Source: Pseudomonas farsensis
Lineage (GTDB): Bacteria > Pseudomonadota > Gammaproteobacteria > Pseudomonadales > Pseudomonadaceae
DNA length: 64,000 nucleotides
Reading direction: 5' to 3'
Assembly: GCF_014268805.2 (NCBI RefSeq)
Contig: NZ_JABWRF020000001.1
Location: 186,001-250,000 of the forward strand
In this document: piece after piece, positions 46,305 to 54,767 of the stretch
Layout: each line of letters starts with the position of its first letter
How positions within the stretch are numbered: the first letter of the stretch is position 1
Program-made: the position numbers and the translations under genes
Notes under the pieces: model-generated
Seen by the model: only the letters and a program-made list of their open reading frames with translations
Databases searched by the model: none
Told to the model about the DNA's origin: nothing

Positions 46305-46410
46305 CGGGGACAAGCTCCTTTGGTCGGGCGGTGGGGCAGTTTTTATTGTCGTGTCTGCACAGTCTCCCTTAAAGAGACGCAGCAGCCGGGCTGATATTTT
46401 CGACACATAA

Positions 46411-46437
46411 AAAAAGCCGCTGATGCGCAGCGGCTTT
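46411..46437 (-). terminator. terminator of the small exported-protein gene
   Basis: Read on the minus strand, AAAGCCGCTG pairs with CAGCGGCTTT around CGCAT and is followed by a run of seven Ts, about 75 bases after the stop of the small gene at 46512. Confidence 0.8.
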
Positions 46438-46511
46438 GAAAGGCTAACATATCAACACAGGCAGTGCCCATGACGTAGCCGAGGGAAAACTGGGTACCGA
46501 ATCAAGCCCGA

Positions 46512-46736
46512 TCAGCTCTCGGCGTTATCGTCGGCTTGAACTTTGGAAGCTGTCTGCTGTGCGTCTTTTGCCGCATCGCGCTGATGCGCGGCGAGGGCTT
46601 CACGGGCCTCTTGGTGAACAGCTGAAAGTTCGGCATTACGGGCGACGAAGGCCGGCGATTCTTCCGCCATGGCCAGGGGCGACAACAACAGGGACGACAG
46701 AATGAATACGCTGGCAACACCCATACTGTTGGACAT
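46512..46736 (-). CDS. small exported protein, unrecognised
   Basis: The 74-residue product starts MSNSMGVASVFILSSLLL and has a clear signal peptide ending AMA, leaving a mature peptide of about 49 residues that is charged and helical (EESPAFVARNAELSAVHQEA). GAAGGTAG precedes the ATG. A longer in-frame start at 46832 would hide the signal. It has no cysteine. It sits between the efflux-type sensor kinase and a porin, with its own terminator. The family is not recognised; periplasmic location is the only inference. Confidence 0.75.
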   Translation of the reverse strand: MSNSMGVASVFILSSLLLSPLAMAEESPAFVARNAELSAVHQEAREALAAHQRDAAKDAQQTASKVQADDNAES

Positions 46737-46875
46737 TTTGAAGCTACCTTCTTGCGGGGCAAGTGCTAATGGAGACAGGGCTAAAGTTAGTCCTGTAATG
46801 GCCCTGGAAACAGGGGCCGTTGCGATAAGCACTCTTGCGCAAAAAGTAATGATTACAGGGCTAGCCCCCGCCTTG

Positions 46876-48270
46876 TTACGGCAAACCCGCGGGGTTGACG
46901 CTTGGCAGGTTCAACCCGAAGGTGTTGGCGCCCGCCTCGCTGCGCACAAAAACACTGCCGCCGTGCATCAGCGCAATGGCTTTGACGATTGCCAGGCCCA
47001 GCCCATGGTTGTTGCCGCCGCTGTTGGCCCGGGCCGCGTCCACCCGGTAGAACCGTTCGAACAACAGCGGCAGGTGCTCCTCGGCAATCGCAGGCCCCGG
47101 GTTGCTGACTGCGATACTCACCTGGCCCTCGTGGCTGTCGATGTGCACCGCAATGTGCCCGTGGGCGGCGGTGTGCTGCACGGCGTTGTGCAGCAGGTTG
47201 ATCAAGGCACGGCGCAGTTGGGCCTTTTCGATCAGGGCCTGGGCATCGCCGCTGACGCTGACCTGTACCTGGGCATCCTCAAGGATGTAGTCGAGGTAAT
47301 CGAGGGTGGTGGCGACTTCTTCGGCCAATGACGCGCAACTGAGCGCGGTGGCTTTGCTGCCCTGGTCGGCGCTGGCCAGAAACAACATGTCGTTGATGAT
47401 GCTGCGCAGCCGCTCCAGTTCCTCAAGGTTCGATTGCAGCACCTCGAAGTAGTGTTCGGCGCTGCGCCCGCGTGTCAGTGCCACCTGGGTCTGGCCGATC
47501 AGGTTGGTCAGTGGCGAGCGCAGTTCGTGGGCCACATCGGCGTTGAACGCCTCCAGTTGCGAATAGGCCTGGCTGACCCGCTCCAGCGCGGTATTGAAAG
47601 CATCGGCAAAGCGCGCCAGCTCCGGGGGCAGGTGCTTGGTCTGCAGGCGCCCGTCCAGACGCGGCGGGGCGAGGGTCTGCGCTTCGTCAGACAACGCCAG
47701 CAACGGCTTGAGCCCGATGCGCGCCACCCAGTAGCTGAGCAAGGACGCCAGCAACACGCCCAGTGCCGCAAAGCCTACGATTGCCACCAGCAGGCTGTGC
47801 TGGGCCTGGGCGAAGGTTTCGGTGTCGATGGCGATCAGAAAGCGCAGCGGCGGGCGTTCGCCCAGTGCCGGCAGGTCGCTGACCAGTACTTTATACGGGT
47901 ATGCCCGCTCAGGCAGGCGCAGGTCGCGCATGCCGGGCCCACTCTCGGCAAGCGCGCGGACCTGCTCGGTGGGGTGGCCGTATTCGAATGCCGGGTTGCT
48001 GCTCACTGCCCAGAAGCGGATACGCCGGTCTTCTTCGCTGAGCAGGTTGAGCTTGTTGTGCACCTTGGCCCAGTGCTCGGCGGTGCCGTAGCGCTTGAGG
48101 GTGGATTCGAGCACGCTGAAGCGGGCGTCCAGCTCGGCTGCGGGCAGCATGTCGAGGCTGCGGTCCACCTGGCGGTACAGCGCGCTGCCGATCAGCATGA
48201 ACACCAGCAGTGCCACCAGGGTGAACAGCACGGACAGGCGCACGGCGATGGAGTTACGCAACATGGTCAT
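46876..48270 (-). CDS. sensor histidine kinase (CusS/heavy-metal type)
   Basis: The 464-residue kinase has an N-terminal membrane helix (VLFTLVALLVFMLIGSALY), a periplasmic region of about 140 residues, a second helix (AIVGFAALGVLLASLLSYWVA), HAMP, an H-box FNADVAHELRSPLTN and an ATPase domain with N-box LINLLHNAVQ and GLGLAIVKAI. The pattern is that of the IrlS/CusS group. The start at 48270 (MTMLRNSIAVRLS) is chosen; a further in-frame extension to 48354 lies in a repeat. It is the last gene of a four-gene efflux operon. Whether it senses metal or a toxin is unknown. Confidence 0.88.
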   Translation of the reverse strand: MTMLRNSIAVRLSVLFTLVALLVFMLIGSALYRQVDRSLDMLPAAELDARFSVLESTLKRYGTAEHWAKVHNKLNLLSEEDRRIRFWAVSSNPAFEYGHPTEQVRALAESGPGMRDLRLPERAYPYKVLVSDLPALGERPPLRFLIAIDTETFAQAQHSLLVAIVGFAALGVLLASLLSYWVARIGLKPLLALSDEAQTLAPPRLDGRLQTKHLPPELARFADAFNTALERVSQAYSQLEAFNADVAHELRSPLTNLIGQTQVALTRGRSAEHYFEVLQSNLEELERLRSIINDMLFLASADQGSKATALSCASLAEEVATTLDYLDYILEDAQVQVSVSGDAQALIEKAQLRRALINLLHNAVQHTAAHGHIAVHIDSHEGQVSIAVSNPGPAIAEEHLPLLFERFYRVDAARANSGGNNHGLGLAIVKAIALMHGGSVFVRSEAGANTFGLNLPSVNPAGLP

Positions 48271-48297
48271 ATGCGTCAGGCAAGCCGCTTTTGACTG

Positions 48298-48412
48298 TGT
48301 AGGAGCGGCCTTGTGTCGCGAAAGGGGCGCGCAGCGGCCCCGGTGATTTTGCATGCGGCCGAGATTTTGGGGCCGCTACGCGGCCCTTTCGCGACACAAG
48401 GCCGCTCCTACA
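48298..48412. repeat. family C inverted repeat inside the two-component operon
   Basis: Arms of TGTAGGAGCGGCCTTGTGTC.. (48298-48341) and the inverse (48369-48412) lie between the response-regulator stop (48453) and the kinase start (48270). Matching elements occur at 53513 and 59119. Confidence 0.9.
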
Positions 48413-48452
48413 GAGAGCGTGCTCGGTAATCATGCTCAGCAGTACGTGCAGG

Positions 48453-49124
48453 TCAGTCACGGTTTTCGAGGACATAGCCCATCCCCCGGATGGTGTGCAG
48501 CAATTTATTGTCGAACGGCCCATCGAGCTTGGCGCGCAGGCGTTTGATGGCGACTTCGACGACGTTGGCGTCGCTGTCGAAATTGATATCCCAGACCAGC
48601 TCGGCAATGGCGGTCTTGGACAGGATTTCGCCTTGGCGCTTTGCCAGCACGCTGAGCAGGGAGAATTCCTTGGCGGTCAGGTCCAGGCGCTGGCCGGCGC
48701 GGCTGGCTTTGCGCGCCAGCAGGTCGATGCGCAGGTCGGCCACCTGCACCTGCAAGGGTTCGTGGCTGGTGCTGCGGCGGGTCAGGGCCTGCAACCGGGC
48801 GACCAGTTCGAGAAACGAAAACGGCTTGCCGAGGTAATCGTCGGCACCTTCGCGCAGGCCATGGATGCGGTCCTCGACCCGTTCACGGGCGGTCAGCATG
48901 ATCACCGGCGTCTGCTTGCGCGCCCGCAGCGCACGCAGCACGCCGTAGCCATCCAGGCCGGGCAGCATCACATCCAGCACGATTACCGCATAGTCGCCCT
49001 CAAGCGCCAGGTGCAGGCCATCGATGCCATCGCGTGCCAGGTCCACGGTGAAACCCTGTTCACCGAGCCCGCGATGCAGGTAGTCGGCGGTTTTCTCTTC
49101 GTCTTCGATGATCAGCACACGCAT
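48453..49124 (-). CDS. OmpR/CusR-type response regulator
   Basis: The 223-residue regulator has a receiver domain (IIEDEEKTADYL, phospho-acceptor in VIVLDVMLPGLDG, TAR and GKPF) and a C-terminal OmpR/PhoB winged helix (LTAKEFSLLSVLAKRQG, VAIKRLRAKLD, TIRGMGYVL). It closely resembles heavy-metal regulators such as CusR and CopR. It starts ten bases after the efflux pump stop on the same strand, so it is part of the pump operon, and its partner kinase follows across a repeat element. Confidence 0.92.
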   Translation of the reverse strand: MRVLIIEDEEKTADYLHRGLGEQGFTVDLARDGIDGLHLALEGDYAVIVLDVMLPGLDGYGVLRALRARKQTPVIMLTARERVEDRIHGLREGADDYLGKPFSFLELVARLQALTRRSTSHEPLQVQVADLRIDLLARKASRAGQRLDLTAKEFSLLSVLAKRQGEILSKTAIAELVWDINFDSDANVVEVAIKRLRAKLDGPFDNKLLHTIRGMGYVLENRD

Positions 49125-49133
49125 GGTCTTGTC

Positions 49134-52100
49134 TCAACTGGCGGTCGGCGCGGCAGCGGCCTGGCGGCGGTGGAACAGGCGCTCCAGGGCCAAGTATATG
49201 ACCGGGGTAGTGAACAGCGTCAGCGCCTGGCTCACCAGCAGCCCACCCACCACCGCTATGCCCAGCGGCTGGCGCAGTTCGGCGCCGGCGCCAAAGCCGA
49301 ACATCAACGGCACCGCGCCGAGCAGCGCGGCGAGGGTGGTCATGATGATCGGGCGAAAGCGCACCAGGCATGCCTGGTGAATCGCCTGTTCCGCTGACAG
49401 ACCATGCTGGCGCTGGGCATCGAGGGCAAAATCGATCAGCAGGATGCCGTTTTTCTTGACGATACCGATCAGCAGCACCACCCCGATCAGCCCCATGATG
49501 GTGAAGTCCTGGCCCATGGCCCACAGCAGCAACAGCGCGCCGAGGCCGGCCGAGGGCAGGGTGGAGATGATGGTCAGCGGGTGCACGAAGCTTTCGTAGA
49601 GCACACCGAGGATGATGTACACCGCCACCAGCGCTGCGAGAATCAGCCACGGCTGGCTCGACAGCGAGCTCTGGAAGGCTTGGGCGGCGCCCTGGAAGTT
49701 GCCGCTGATCGAATCGGGCATGCCCATTTCGCGCTGGGTGCGTTCCAGCAGCTGCACCGCATCGCCCAGCGCCACGCCCGGTGCCAGGTTGAACGACAGG
49801 TTGGCGGCCGGGAACAGCCCGTCATGGCTGATAGACAGCGGCCCGGTGCTGGGTGCGGCCACATGGGCCAGCGCCGACAACGGCACCATCTCGCCGGTCA
49901 GTGGCGAGCGCAGGTAGAAGAAACCGAGGCTTTCGGCCTTGCCCCGTTGCCGTGCGTCCAGCTCGAGGATCACCTTGTACTGGTTGGTTTCGGTCTGGAA
50001 TTCACTGATCTGCCGCTGGCCAAAGGCATCGTACAGCGCCTGGTCGACATCGGTGGTGGTCAGGCCGAAGCGCGCGGCGGCCTGGCGGTCGATGTCGATA
50101 CGGGTGACGCTGGCGCCCAGTTGCAGGTCGTTGGACAGGTCGCGCAAGGCCGGGCTCTGGCGCAGGCGCTCGGTCAGGCGTTGGGTCCACAGGTTCAGCG
50201 CCACGCCGTCGTTGCTCTTGAGCACGTACTGGTATTGGGTACGCGAGGGGCCGGAGCTCAAGTTGATGTCCTGGCCTGCGCGCAGGTAAAGGACGATGCC
50301 GGGCACTGTGGCCAGCTTGCTGCGCATGCGGTCGATCCACTCGCTGGCCGACACATCGCGTTCGCCGCGTGGCTTGAGGGCGATCCAGAAGCGGCCGTTG
50401 GCGATGGTCTGGTTGCTGCCGGTGACCCCCACCGAATGCGAGAAGGCGCGCACCGCCGGGTCTGCTTCGATGATTTTGGCCAACGCCTGGTGTTTCTCGA
50501 TCATGGCCGGGTACGACACATCGGCCGCAGCCTCGGTGGTGCCGAGGATGAAGCCTGTGTCCTGCAACGGGAAGAACCCTTTGGGGATGGCCACATAGCC
50601 CGCCACCGCCAGCGCCAAGGTGATGCCGAAGATGCCAAGGGTGATGCGCTGGTGCGCCAGCGCCCGGTTCAGGCCTTTTTCGTACCAGCGCACCAGGCGC
50701 GGGCCAACGCCATCCTGCGGGCCATGCTGCGGCTTGCCCATGAACAACGCACTGAGGGTGGGCGCCAGGGTCAGCGACACCAGCACCGAAATCAGGATGG
50801 TCGCGGTGGCGGTGAGGGCGAACTCCTTGAACAACCGGCCTACCACGCCGCCCATGAACAGCAGCGGAATGAACGCGGCGACCAGCGAAAAGCTGATCGA
50901 CACCACGGTGAAGCCTATCTCGCCGGCGCCTTTGAGCGCGGCGGTGCGGCTGTCGTCGCCGGCTTCCAGGTGGCGGTGGATGTTCTCCACCACCACGATG
51001 GCGTCGTCCACCACAAACCCCACGGCAATGACGATGGCCACCAAGGTGAGGTTGTTGAGGCTGAAACCGAGCACATACATCAGCGCGCAACTGGCAATCA
51101 GCGACACGCCGAGCACGCAGGAGACCACCAGGGTTGCCGACCACTGGCGCAGAAACAGCGCCATTACCCCGATGACCAGCGCCACGGCGATCAACAGCGT
51201 CAGTTCGACCTCGTGCAACGAGGCGCGGATGGTCTGGGTGCGGTCTTGCAGCACCGAAACCTCGATGGCCGCCGGCAGCATCTGCTGCAGCCTCGGCAGC
51301 GCGGCCATCACCCGGTCGACGGTATCGACGATGTTGGCCCCCGGTTGCCGGAAGATTACCAGGTTAAGCCCGGGTTGCTGGCCGGACCACGCCTTCACGT
51401 AGGCGTTTTCGGCGCCGTTGATTACCTTGGCCACATCCGCCAGGTACACCGGTGCGCCGTCGCGGTAGCTGACGACCAGTTGCGCGTAGTCCTCGGGGTG
51501 GAACAGCTGGTCGTTGGCAGCCAGGGTCGACACGCTGTGCTCGCCGTACAGCGCGCCCTTGGCCAGGTTGAGGCTGGTCTGCTGGATGGCCAGGCGGATG
51601 TCGGCCAGGGTCAGGCCGATGGCGGCGAGCTTTTCGGGTTGCGCCTGCACGCGGATCGCCGGGCGCAACTGGCCGGTGATGTTGATCAAGCCAACCCCGT
51701 CGATCTGGCTGAGCTGGCGTGCCAGCAGGGTTTCGGCGTAGTCGCTGAGCTGGTTGCCGGGCATCTGCGCGGAGCTGACCGTGAGGATCAGCACCGGGCT
51801 GTCGGCCGGGTTGACCTTGCGCCAGGTCGGCGGGTTGGGCAGGTCACGGGGCAGGCGCGCGGTGGCGGTATTGATCGCCGCCTGGACTTCCTGGGCGGCA
51901 GTGTCGATGCTCTTGTCGAGGGTGAACTGCAAGGTCAGGTTGGTCGAGCCCAGGGCGCTGCTGCTGGTCATCTGGGTCATGCCGGGGATGGCACTGAACT
52001 GCACTTCCAGCGGCGTCGCCACCGATGAGGCCATGGTTTCGGGGCTGGCACCGGGCAACTGGGCGGTCACCTGGATGGTCGGGAAGTCCGCCTCGGGCAA

Positions 52101-52220
52101 GGGCGCCACCGGCAGGCGAGGGAAAGCAATCGCGCCCAGCAGTACCAGGGCAAACGTCAGCAACAAGGTGGCGATGGGGTGGTCGATGCACCAGGCTGAC
52201 AGGCCGTTGCGGGTGTTCAT
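49134..52220 (-). CDS. RND multidrug efflux permease (MdtB/MdtC-like)
   Basis: The 1028-residue pump belongs to the HAE-1 group. It has the paired large periplasmic domains, an N-terminal helix, and the proton-relay aspartates in VIAVGFVVDDAIVVVENIH. Sequence details (FPRLPVAPLPEADFPTIQVT, the SIDTAAQEVQAAI segment) favour the MdtB/MdtC/MuxB type over metal-exporting CusA. It exports hydrophobic drugs or bile-type compounds using the proton gradient. The start overlaps the adaptor stop (ATGA). No outer-membrane factor gene is in the operon, so it probably uses a channel encoded elsewhere. Confidence 0.92.
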   Translation of the reverse strand: MNTRNGLSAWCIDHPIATLLLTFALVLLGAIAFPRLPVAPLPEADFPTIQVTAQLPGASPETMASSVATPLEVQFSAIPGMTQMTSSSALGSTNLTLQFTLDKSIDTAAQEVQAAINTATARLPRDLPNPPTWRKVNPADSPVLILTVSSAQMPGNQLSDYAETLLARQLSQIDGVGLINITGQLRPAIRVQAQPEKLAAIGLTLADIRLAIQQTSLNLAKGALYGEHSVSTLAANDQLFHPEDYAQLVVSYRDGAPVYLADVAKVINGAENAYVKAWSGQQPGLNLVIFRQPGANIVDTVDRVMAALPRLQQMLPAAIEVSVLQDRTQTIRASLHEVELTLLIAVALVIGVMALFLRQWSATLVVSCVLGVSLIASCALMYVLGFSLNNLTLVAIVIAVGFVVDDAIVVVENIHRHLEAGDDSRTAALKGAGEIGFTVVSISFSLVAAFIPLLFMGGVVGRLFKEFALTATATILISVLVSLTLAPTLSALFMGKPQHGPQDGVGPRLVRWYEKGLNRALAHQRITLGIFGITLALAVAGYVAIPKGFFPLQDTGFILGTTEAAADVSYPAMIEKHQALAKIIEADPAVRAFSHSVGVTGSNQTIANGRFWIALKPRGERDVSASEWIDRMRSKLATVPGIVLYLRAGQDINLSSGPSRTQYQYVLKSNDGVALNLWTQRLTERLRQSPALRDLSNDLQLGASVTRIDIDRQAAARFGLTTTDVDQALYDAFGQRQISEFQTETNQYKVILELDARQRGKAESLGFFYLRSPLTGEMVPLSALAHVAAPSTGPLSISHDGLFPAANLSFNLAPGVALGDAVQLLERTQREMGMPDSISGNFQGAAQAFQSSLSSQPWLILAALVAVYIILGVLYESFVHPLTIISTLPSAGLGALLLLWAMGQDFTIMGLIGVVLLIGIVKKNGILLIDFALDAQRQHGLSAEQAIHQACLVRFRPIIMTTLAALLGAVPLMFGFGAGAELRQPLGIAVVGGLLVSQALTLFTTPVIYLALERLFHRRQAAAAPTAS

Positions 52221-53380
52221 GGCTGAGCCCGTGGGGCGCTGTTGGCACCTGCCGGGCAGGGCTCGCTGGGCTCGACCAGGCTGCCAGGCTTGAGCCGGGA
52301 CTGGCCGTCGAGCACCAGGCAGTCACCGGCCTTCACGCCGTCGATGATGTTCAGTGTGCTGTCCTGGTACAGCACTTTTACCGGCACGCTGGTCACTTTG
52401 TCGCCGTCGAGGCGGTAGACGAAGTGCCCATCGATGCTGCGTTGCACCACAGGCGGCGGCACCACCAGGGCGTTGGCTTGCAGGGCGGTGCGCAGGCGCA
52501 CGGTAACGAGCTGGCCGGGCCACAGGTGGCCGTCCTTGTTATCGAATTCGGCCTTTACTCGCACCGTGCCCGTGGTGGCGGAGACCTGATTGTCGATCAG
52601 CGTCAGGTGGCCTTTGCCGAGCAGGCTGCGCTCGCCGTCGGCGTCGATGAAGGCTTCAACCTCGGCGGGAGTGGCGCTGTCGAGCAGGCTGTGCAGCGTC
52701 GGCAGGTGTTGTTGGGCGAGGGCAAATTCCACTGCGATGGGGTTGATCTGGGTCACGCTGAACAGGCTGCGGGCATCGCTGCTGCGCACCAGGTTGCCGG
52801 GGTCGATGTTGCGGATGCCAACGCGGCCGCTCACCGGCGAGCGGATTTGCGTGTAGCCCAGTTGCACGGCGGCGTTGTCGATGGCGGCCTGGTCCCCTTT
52901 GAGGGTGGCCTGCAGTTGCTTGACCAAGGCCTGCTGCTGGTCAAGCGTCTGTTTGGAAACACCGTCGTCGGTGCTCAGCACCTGATAGCGGCGCAGGTTG
53001 ACGTTGGCCACTTGCAGTTGCGCCTGGGTTTGGCCGAGCTGGGCGCGGGCCTGCTCAAGGCCTGCGCGCAATGCGCGGTCATCGAGGCTGGCGAGCAGGT
53101 CGCCCTGCTTGACGGCCTGGCCTTCCTTGACCAGCACCTGGGTCAGTACACCTTCGACCTGCGGGCGCACCTCGACGCTGTGCAGCGACAGTACCGAACC
53201 AATGGCGTCGAGGTGACGGGGGACGTCCTGGCGTACTACGCCGATCACCCGCACCGGTATTGCATTGGCCGCCATCTTGGGTGGCTGGTGGCCGAGCTTG
53301 GTGCTCAACCACCATGAGCCGGCGCACAGCCCGGCGATGATCAGCGCAAGCAACAGCAAAAGGGGCAGGCGTCGAGACAT
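52217..53380 (-). CDS. RND efflux periplasmic adaptor (MdtA-like)
   Basis: The 387-residue membrane-fusion protein joins the pump to an outer-membrane channel. It has an N-terminal membrane anchor (LPLLLLLALIIAGLCAGSWW), a lipoyl half-motif near VEVRPQVEGVLTQVLVKEG, a coiled-coil hairpin and the second lipoyl half at TQIRSPVSGRVGIRNIDPGN. The ATG at 53380 (MSRRLP) is preferred over an upstream TTG. It is the first gene of the adaptor-pump-regulator-kinase operon; a family C repeat and the convergent-side YkgJ gene lie upstream. Confidence 0.9.
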   Translation of the reverse strand: MSRRLPLLLLLALIIAGLCAGSWWLSTKLGHQPPKMAANAIPVRVIGVVRQDVPRHLDAIGSVLSLHSVEVRPQVEGVLTQVLVKEGQAVKQGDLLASLDDRALRAGLEQARAQLGQTQAQLQVANVNLRRYQVLSTDDGVSKQTLDQQQALVKQLQATLKGDQAAIDNAAVQLGYTQIRSPVSGRVGIRNIDPGNLVRSSDARSLFSVTQINPIAVEFALAQQHLPTLHSLLDSATPAEVEAFIDADGERSLLGKGHLTLIDNQVSATTGTVRVKAEFDNKDGHLWPGQLVTVRLRTALQANALVVPPPVVQRSIDGHFVYRLDGDKVTSVPVKVLYQDSTLNIIDGVKAGDCLVLDGQSRLKPGSLVEPSEPCPAGANSAPRAQP

Positions 53381-53512
53381 AGGTTGGGCCAATCACCGGC
53401 AGAGGAGAGGGTGTGTATAGCGTAGGCATCAGGTCGCCAGCGTGACCGCTGGCTGACAGCGTTGTCAGTTTCACTTTCGATAGCGTCAGAACAGGCAACC
53501 TGACTCGCCCTG

Positions 53513-53628
53513 TGTAGGAGCGGCCTTGTGTCGCGAAAGGGGTGCGTAGCAGCCCCGGCGATATTAGTTTGAAGCACGAATCGTGGAGGCGCTACGCACC
53601 CCTTTCGCGGCACAAGGCCGCTCCTACA
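53513..53628. repeat. family C inverted repeat upstream of the efflux operon
   Basis: Arms TGTAGGAGCGGCCTTGTGTC.. and the inverse ending CGGCACAAGGCCGCTCCTACA surround a central region near 53560-53590. It sits between the adaptor gene and the YkgJ gene. Confidence 0.9.
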
Positions 53629-53637
53629 AGACCTCCG

Positions 53638-54372
53638 TTAAAACCCGATAAACGCGTAGTACAGCGGCGCTTCGGCGCTGACGTGCACCCCGTAAGGCTG
53701 CACCTGTGTGCTCAGCGCGGCGTCCTCGATGTGCAGCGCCCAGGCGCCTGCTGCATTCGTGGGCACTTCTTGCAAGCACCCCGCAAAAGCCTGCATGTCC
53801 GGCAGCCAGGCAGTAAAACCGTTGCCCTTGAGGGCGCTGGTGGTAATGCCCAACGCCTGGCAGATGGCAACCTTGCTGGCGATATCGTCGCGGTCGGCCT
53901 GGCGTGAGGCCTCGATCAACGCCTTGAGCTCGGCATCCTGCAACTGCCCGCCGACAATCAGCGCCGGGCCTTGCGCCCAGGCCTCGCTCGGGCAGTCCTT
54001 GGCCTCGGGACGCAGCGGCAGGTGCGGGTTGATCTCGGCCGGGTAGATGCGGCACACCAATGGGCGGTTGTCATAGATGAGGCAGCGGTCATCGGCGTCG
54101 AGGTTGCGACAGCGCCCTGGGTTGAAGGCCGCGAATGTTACCGACACGCGCAGTTCGCCGCTGCCGCAGGCTACCGGGTGGGAGCGGCGCAGCACGTGCT
54201 CGCGCTGCTCGGCCGGCATGCCTGGGCCTTCATTGATGAAACCTTCGACCAGCACGATGACCTGGCCGCCGGATTGCGCCCATTGGCGCGCTTCGGTGAG
54301 GGTCAGCGGAACATGATGGCCGGTGCAGCACTTGCCGCACCCGGTACAACTGAAACGAATGCTGGCGCTCAC
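53638..54372 (-). CDS. YkgJ family cysteine cluster protein
   Basis: The 244-residue protein has the cysteine cluster FSCTGCGKCCTGHH at the N-terminus and further cysteines in RCRNLDADDRCLIYDNRPLVCRIYP, which probably bind zinc or an iron-sulfur cluster. The family (UPF0153/YkgJ) has no firm function. A GTG at 54372 overlaps the stop of the upstream gene (GTGA), which decides the start; a GTG at 54390 is further upstream. It is translationally coupled to the small exported-protein gene. Confidence 0.87.
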   Translation of the reverse strand: MSASIRFSCTGCGKCCTGHHVPLTLTEARQWAQSGGQVIVLVEGFINEGPGMPAEQREHVLRRSHPVACGSGELRVSVTFAAFNPGRCRNLDADDRCLIYDNRPLVCRIYPAEINPHLPLRPEAKDCPSEAWAQGPALIVGGQLQDAELKALIEASRQADRDDIASKVAICQALGITTSALKGNGFTAWLPDMQAFAGCLQEVPTNAAGAWALHIEDAALSTQVQPYGVHVSAEAPLYYAFIGF

Positions 54373-54680
54373 CGTTTGCCTGCGTCCCACTCACTGACGA
54401 AAGCCTGCTGGCGCTGGCGGTCGTACAGGCACAGCTCGGTGCCGGTGCGGTTGTTCATGTGTTTTTGCGGGTAGACGCCTTCGACCAGCAATGCGCTGTA
54501 GCCGACGCGGTCATCGAACTCGGCAGGTTTGCCCAAGGCGTGGGCGTTTTTGAACTGGCTGGCGCTGAGGCAGGCCTTGAGCATGTGCTGACGCTGGTCG
54601 TTCCAGGCTTGGGTGCTGGAGGCGTGGGCTGCGCCACTGACCAGCGCACAGGCGGTCAGCAAGAAGGCGAGAGGTTTCAT
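54369..54680 (-). CDS. small exported protein, unrecognised
   Basis: The 103-residue protein has a signal peptide (MKPLAFLLTACALVSGAAHA) and a mature part with two cysteines (KACLSASQ and ELCLYDRQ) that could form a disulfide in the periplasm. The family is not recognised beyond similarity to small conserved pseudomonad proteins. Its stop overlaps the YkgJ GTG start, forming a two-gene operon. Confidence 0.8.
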   Translation of the reverse strand: MKPLAFLLTACALVSGAAHASSTQAWNDQRQHMLKACLSASQFKNAHALGKPAEFDDRVGYSALLVEGVYPQKHMNNRTGTELCLYDRQRQQAFVSEWDAGKR

Positions 54681-54767
54681 GGGCGGTGTGCCATTGAGCA
54701 GCGGAGGGGTGGAAATTATGCCCGAAGACGCCCCGACATCAAGCCGGGGAGTTTGTCGCCGGATATA

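Noticed and set aside
49404..52028. Plus-strand open frame of 874 codons
   Set aside because: It is antisense to the RND pump; the Gln/Gly/Arg-rich composition is typical of a mirror frame in GC-rich DNA.
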